Below, one piece after another: positions 5,611 through 8,757 of a stretch of 8,757 bases of DNA; within the stretch, counting starts at the first letter, position 1, and each line of letters opens with the position of its first letter. The notes beneath the pieces were generated by a model that was given only the letters and a program-made list of their open reading frames with translations, was not told where the DNA came from and ran no database searches. A program made the position numbers and the translations under genes. Source of the DNA: Phycisphaeraceae bacterium (GTDB lineage Bacteria > Planctomycetota > Phycisphaerae > Phycisphaerales > Phycisphaeraceae); the NCBI GenBank assembly GCA_007119405.1, contig SKPT01000508.1, positions 1 through 8,757 on the forward strand, given 5' to 3'.

Positions 5611-5691
5611 GTCGTTTTGCGGGCTCATCATCCACGGGTTGCGCTACGCTCCACCCGTGGCTACAAGCCGTCGCCCCTTCAGGGCGATCCC

Positions 5692-5696
5692 GGAGG
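5692..5696 (+). promoter_or_regulatory. Ribosome binding site of the 215-residue membrane protein gene
   Basis: GGAGG lies six bases before the ATG at 5703 and decides between that start and the in-frame ATG at 5745. It begins only seven bases after the palindromic element ends, so the element probably forms part of the untranslated leader. Confidence 0.7.
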
Positions 5697-5702
5697 TCGC
5701 CG

Positions 5703-6350
5703 ATGAACCATATACTCCCCCGGCTGCGCCATCCCACCGACCGCATGCCCCAGCCGCGCCAACCGCACCGCATCCCCCTCTGGCTGAAGCTCGTCTACAG
5801 CCTCTTCGTGCTCGTGCTCGCACCCATCTACTTCATCGAGCACGGCCTGGGCAACTTCCTCTGGTTCTCCAACGTCGCCCTGCTGCTGACCGTCGCCACG
5901 CTCTGGCTGGAAAGCCCGCTGCTCGCCTCCATGATCGCCCTGGCCGTGCTCATCCCCGAGATCGGCTGGGTCGTCGACTTTCTCAGCGGCGCGCTGCTCG
6001 GCGTCCAGCCCATCGGCCTGACCGCCTACATGTTCGACCCCGACACCCCCCTCTTCGTCCGCGCCCTGTCGCTCTACCACCTTCCCCTGCCCGTGCTGCT
6101 CGTCTGGCTCGTTCACCGCCTCGGCTATGACCGCCGCGCCCTGGCCGCGCAAACGGCCTTCGGCTGGCTGATCCTGCTGCTGACGTTCCTCCTGACCGAC
6201 CCCGGCAACAACGTCAACTGGGTCTTCGGCCCGGGGCTGGAGCCGCAGCAGTTCATGCCGGCCTGGCTCTGGCTGGCCATCGTCCTGGTCCTCTACCCCC
6301 TCGTCTTCTACCTGCCCACGCACCTGGTGCTGCGCCGGCTGTTCGCCTGA
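5703..6350 (+). CDS. Conserved uncharacterised multipass membrane protein
   Basis: This 215-residue protein has a basic, proline-rich N-terminus followed by about six or seven hydrophobic segments, starting with LWLKLVYSLFVLVLAPIYF. Charged or polar residues sit at conserved-looking helix ends: EHGLGNFLWFSN, LIPEIGWVVDFL, LVHRLGYDRRAL, LTDPGNNVNWVFGPG and YLPTHLVLRRLF. I associate this pattern with a family of about 200 residues annotated only as hypothetical or membrane-associated protein in planctomycetes. That is recollection, not a search result. No catalytic motif is recognised and no function is proposed. A GGAGG site supports this start. The gene is followed after 59 bp by the glycosidase-like gene in the same direction, so co-transcription is plausible. 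Confidence 0.8.
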   Translation: MNHILPRLRHPTDRMPQPRQPHRIPLWLKLVYSLFVLVLAPIYFIEHGLGNFLWFSNVALLLTVATLWLESPLLASMIALAVLIPEIGWVVDFLSGALLGVQPIGLTAYMFDPDTPLFVRALSLYHLPLPVLLVWLVHRLGYDRRALAAQTAFGWLILLLTFLLTDPGNNVNWVFGPGLEPQQFMPAWLWLAIVLVLYPLVFYLPTHLVLRRLFA

Positions 6351-6409
6351 CGCGGCCGACGCCGGCTCTTGCTTGCTTCCCGGCCCCCGCACGCGGACAA
6401 TTCATCATC

Positions 6410-8725
6410 ATGTGGCTGCGCTGGCTTCCCTGGCGGTTCGTCGTTTCCTGGTTCGCTCGATCACGCGGGTTCATCGACCCGATCCACCTGCTCGGCCGAC
6501 TGCGCAGCTTCTCGCAGCCGTCCGAGGTCGCCGAGCCCATCGAGCTGGTCCGCGCCGGCATCATCTTCCACGCCCGGGGGCTCATCAACTCGCGGGCGAT
6601 CCAGCACAACCTGGACTGGGTCTGGCCCCACTGGGTCGAGCGGCAGTTCGACCCGACCGACATCGCGTTCGTGCCGCGGGCGTTCTCCATCACGCACGTG
6701 AACCTCACGCACCGCAACTGGACGGCCGTGGGCCAGCCGGACTGGGACTGGCTGCCGATCGTCGACCCGGCGGGGCTGGTCACGCCGATGCTCGACCGCT
6801 GGTCGATCGACGCCTGGCTGTACCCCGACGACGGGCCGCCGCTGTTTCCCTCGAAACTCAAGCAGCTCGAGCAGCGGTTCGTGCTCGAGCCCGAGCCGCA
6901 CGTGGTCACGCGCAGCGGCGAGGCCCGGCGGTCGCTGGAGGCGTCGGCGGACGTGGTGATCGACGACGCCACGGCCGCGCCGACCTGCCGGGTGACGCTG
7001 CGCGGCGAGCTGGCGGGCGGGGGGTATCTCGCGGTGGCGCTCCGGCCGGCCAACCCCGAGGGCATCGCCTTCATCCACGACATCGCCTACGACGAGACGA
7101 CCCGCGTGCTGCGCATCAACGACGAGGAGAGCGTGCACCTGGACGAGCCGCCGGACCGCCTGTGCATGTCGCACTACCGGGCCGGGGACGTGCGGCTGCT
7201 GCTTCCCGATGGCCCCGAGGGCGGGGAGGTGACGTGTGACGTGGGGCTGGCGACGGCGGCGGCGCTCTACCGCGTCGAGCCGGGCCCGGCCGGCGGGGCG
7301 GGGCGGCGCGAGGTCAGCCTGCACGTGCCGTTGACCGAGTCGACGCACACCGAGCCCGAGGCGCCCCGCCCGCGGGCGGTGGTCAAGGGCCGGCGCACGA
7401 CGTGGCGCGACGCGCTGGCGGGTGTGTGCGCGCTGGCGGTGCCGGATCAGCGCATGCAGTTCCTCTACGACGCGGCGGTGCGCAGCCTGGTGCTGCACGC
7501 CCCGGGCGAGGTGTACCCCGGGCCCTACACCTACCGCCGGTTCTGGTTCCGCGACGCGGCGTACATCCTCGAGGCGATGCTCGCCGCCGGGCTCGCCGAT
7601 CGCGTGCATCGCTGCATCGAGCGCTTCCCCCAGCGCCAGGGGGCGCGCGGCTACTTCCGCTCGCAGGAGGGCGAGTGGGACTCCAACGGCGCGGCCATCT
7701 GGGCGATGCACCGCTACAGCCAGCTCACGGGCCAGCCGCTGAGCTCGGAGCTGCTGTCCAGCATCGCCCACGGGGCGCGGTGGATCGAGCACAAGCGGCT
7801 GAGCGACGAGCTGGATGAGCCGCACGCCGGGTTGATGCCGGCCGGGTTCAGCGCCGAGCACCTCGGGCCCAACGACTTCTACTACTGGGACGACTTCTGG
7901 TCCGTGGCGGGGCTGCGCAGCGCGGCCGCGCTGTTGCCGAACGAGGCGGAGCGGTTCAATGGCGAGGCGGAGCGGATTCTCGCGGCCGTGGACCGCTCGC
8001 TGGCGCGTTCGCAGGCGATCCGCCGACACGACGGCATCCCCGCCTCGCCCTACCGCCGCATGGATGCCGGGGCGATCGGGTCGGTGGCGGCGGGCTACCC
8101 GCTGCGGCTGTGGGCGCCGGACGATCCGCGGCTGCTGGCGACGGTCCAGTTCCTCCTCGACAACTGCACGGTGCGCGGCGGGTTCTTTCAGGACATGATC
8201 CACTCAGGCATCAACGCCTACCTCACGCTGCACATGGCCCAGGTGCTGCTGCGCGCCGGCGACGGTCGGCAGGTGCAGCTCGTCGAGGCGGTGCGCGACC
8301 TGGCCTCACCCACCGGGCAGTGGCCGGAGGCGATCCACCCCGCGACGCTGGGCGGGTGCATGGGCGATGGCCAGCACATCTGGGCCGCCGCCGAGTGGGT
8401 GCTGATGATGCGAAGCTGGTTCGTGCGCGAGGAGGGCGAAGCGCTGATACTGGCCAGTGGCCTGCCGCGACAGTGGCTGGTGCCGGGCGCGACGATGCGC
8501 CTCGGGCCCACGCCCACGCCCTGGGGGCCGGTGACGGTGCACGTCACCGCCGACCAGCAGCAGGTGGAGGTGGCATGGGACGGGCGATGGCGCGATCAAC
8601 CGCCGACGATCGAGGTGCGCGTCGTCGGCTGCGAGCCCGTCGCCGTGGACGGAGGCACAGGGCGCGTGACGGTTGCCCCCTCCCCGCCCACTCCTGATCC
8701 TGATCCTGATCCCTCCGATTCTTAA
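6410..8725 (+). CDS. Six-hairpin glycosidase-like protein, uncharacterised
   Basis: This 771-residue protein has a conserved N-terminal region (about 20-150: FIDPIHLLGRL, AIQHNLDWVWPHWVERQFDP, THVNLTHRNW), a probable beta-rich middle (about 155-330) and a C-terminal helical region (about 345-670) resembling the (alpha/alpha)6 barrels of GH15, GH63 and related enzymes. Key stretches are YTYRRFWFRDAAY (373-385), GEWDSNGAAIW (421-431), FYYWDDFW (490-497), GQWPEAIHP (636-644) and GGCMGDGQHIWAAAEW (648-663). E422 and E640 are acidic candidates for catalysis by analogy; no family assignment proves this, and the substrate is unknown. A beta-type region and a DP-repeat tail follow. The N-terminus (MWLRWLPWRFVVSWFARSRG) is basic and hydrophobic but not a clear signal peptide. 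No strong ribosome binding site precedes the ATG. Confidence 0.8.
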   Translation: MWLRWLPWRFVVSWFARSRGFIDPIHLLGRLRSFSQPSEVAEPIELVRAGIIFHARGLINSRAIQHNLDWVWPHWVERQFDPTDIAFVPRAFSITHVNLTHRNWTAVGQPDWDWLPIVDPAGLVTPMLDRWSIDAWLYPDDGPPLFPSKLKQLEQRFVLEPEPHVVTRSGEARRSLEASADVVIDDATAAPTCRVTLRGELAGGGYLAVALRPANPEGIAFIHDIAYDETTRVLRINDEESVHLDEPPDRLCMSHYRAGDVRLLLPDGPEGGEVTCDVGLATAAALYRVEPGPAGGAGRREVSLHVPLTESTHTEPEAPRPRAVVKGRRTTWRDALAGVCALAVPDQRMQFLYDAAVRSLVLHAPGEVYPGPYTYRRFWFRDAAYILEAMLAAGLADRVHRCIERFPQRQGARGYFRSQEGEWDSNGAAIWAMHRYSQLTGQPLSSELLSSIAHGARWIEHKRLSDELDEPHAGLMPAGFSAEHLGPNDFYYWDDFWSVAGLRSAAALLPNEAERFNGEAERILAAVDRSLARSQAIRRHDGIPASPYRRMDAGAIGSVAAGYPLRLWAPDDPRLLATVQFLLDNCTVRGGFFQDMIHSGINAYLTLHMAQVLLRAGDGRQVQLVEAVRDLASPTGQWPEAIHPATLGGCMGDGQHIWAAAEWVLMMRSWFVREEGEALILASGLPRQWLVPGATMRLGPTPTPWGPVTVHVTADQQQVEVAWDGRWRDQPPTIEVRVVGCEPVAVDGGTGRVTVAPSPPTPDPDPDPSDS
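8693..8710. repeat. Three tandem CCTGAT hexamers at the 3' end of the glycosidase-like gene
   Basis: CCTGAT is repeated three times in phase with the reading frame, encoding the acidic tail TPDPDPDPSDS just before the stop codon at 8723-8725. The repeat count could change by slippage without breaking the frame. Confidence 0.7.
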
Positions 8726-8757
8726 CGCCCGTCCTGAGCGAGTCCGCAGGTGGCGGG

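Larger units (their letters stand above)
5474..5685. repeat. Long palindromic element (54-bp inverted arms) of the HGWSAAQPV type
   Basis: Arms 5474-5527 and 5632-5685 are inverted copies with 50 of 54 positions matching. Mismatches are 5478/5681, 5480/5679, 5492/5667 and 5513/5646. Each arm can also fold locally; for example CCACGGGT (5499-5506) pairs with ACCCGTGG (5520-5527). The 104-bp interior contains two more strong hairpins. The left core GAGCGCAGCGCAACCC has the same shape as the core of the element at 2010-2204. In one frame it translates as HGWSAAQPV, which I treat as a spurious peptide. No gene is encoded; a non-autonomous mobile or REP-like element is the likeliest identity. Confidence 0.8.

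Noticed and set aside
6461..8203. Minus-strand open frame of 580 codons opposite the glycosidase-like gene
   Set aside because: It is arginine-, histidine- and valine-rich without domains, and it is fully antisense to a gene with recognisable motifs.

Overview
This is an 8.8-kb window of very GC-rich DNA. Its gene content fits a planctomycete-like bacterium (phylum Planctomycetota, possibly a Phycisphaerae relative). That placement is inferred from four things: a ThiD2-ThiE fusion, an SPW/VKOR membrane protein, two uncharacterised families I associate with planctomycetes, and families of long GC-rich palindromic intergenic repeats. No rRNA or other phylogenetic marker is present to confirm it.

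Layout. Bases 1-725 hold the C-terminal end of a polytopic membrane protein that looks like a GT39/ArnT-type glycosyltransferase. A strong stem-loop (737-779) and a three-unit 10-bp direct repeat (801-830) separate it from thiE (843-1898), a ThiD2-ThiE fusion for thiamine phosphate synthesis. The 449-bp gap between the convergent genes thiE and the Rieske gene is filled with palindromic repeats: two small hairpins, a long inverted repeat (2010-2204) whose right half carries a 27-nt hairpin insertion, and two sister hairpins sharing a CACTGACAAG stem. On the minus strand at 2348-3160 lies a DUF2231 membrane protein fused to a Rieske [2Fe-2S] domain. Facing away from it across a 294-bp divergent gap are a two-CBS-domain protein (3455-3892), an imperfect inverted repeat, and a 434-residue SPW-repeat/VKOR-like membrane protein (4073-5377). 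A second long palindromic element (5474-5685) ends just before the ribosome binding site of a 215-residue uncharacterised membrane protein (5703-6350). This is followed closely by a 771-residue six-hairpin-glycosidase-like protein (6410-8725), which ends in a short DP repeat.

How the genes may relate. The middle block combines a membrane Rieske protein, an adenylate-sensor-type CBS protein and a membrane thiol/quinone oxidoreductase-like protein, which suggests membrane redox or stress functions. That is inference from proximity only. The last two genes run in the same direction 59 bp apart and may form an operon. thiE looks like an independent housekeeping gene. I found no CRISPR array, phage gene, transposase, intact tRNA or rRNA. 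The least explained DNA is the set of palindromic elements, two of which share a common core despite different flanks and stems.
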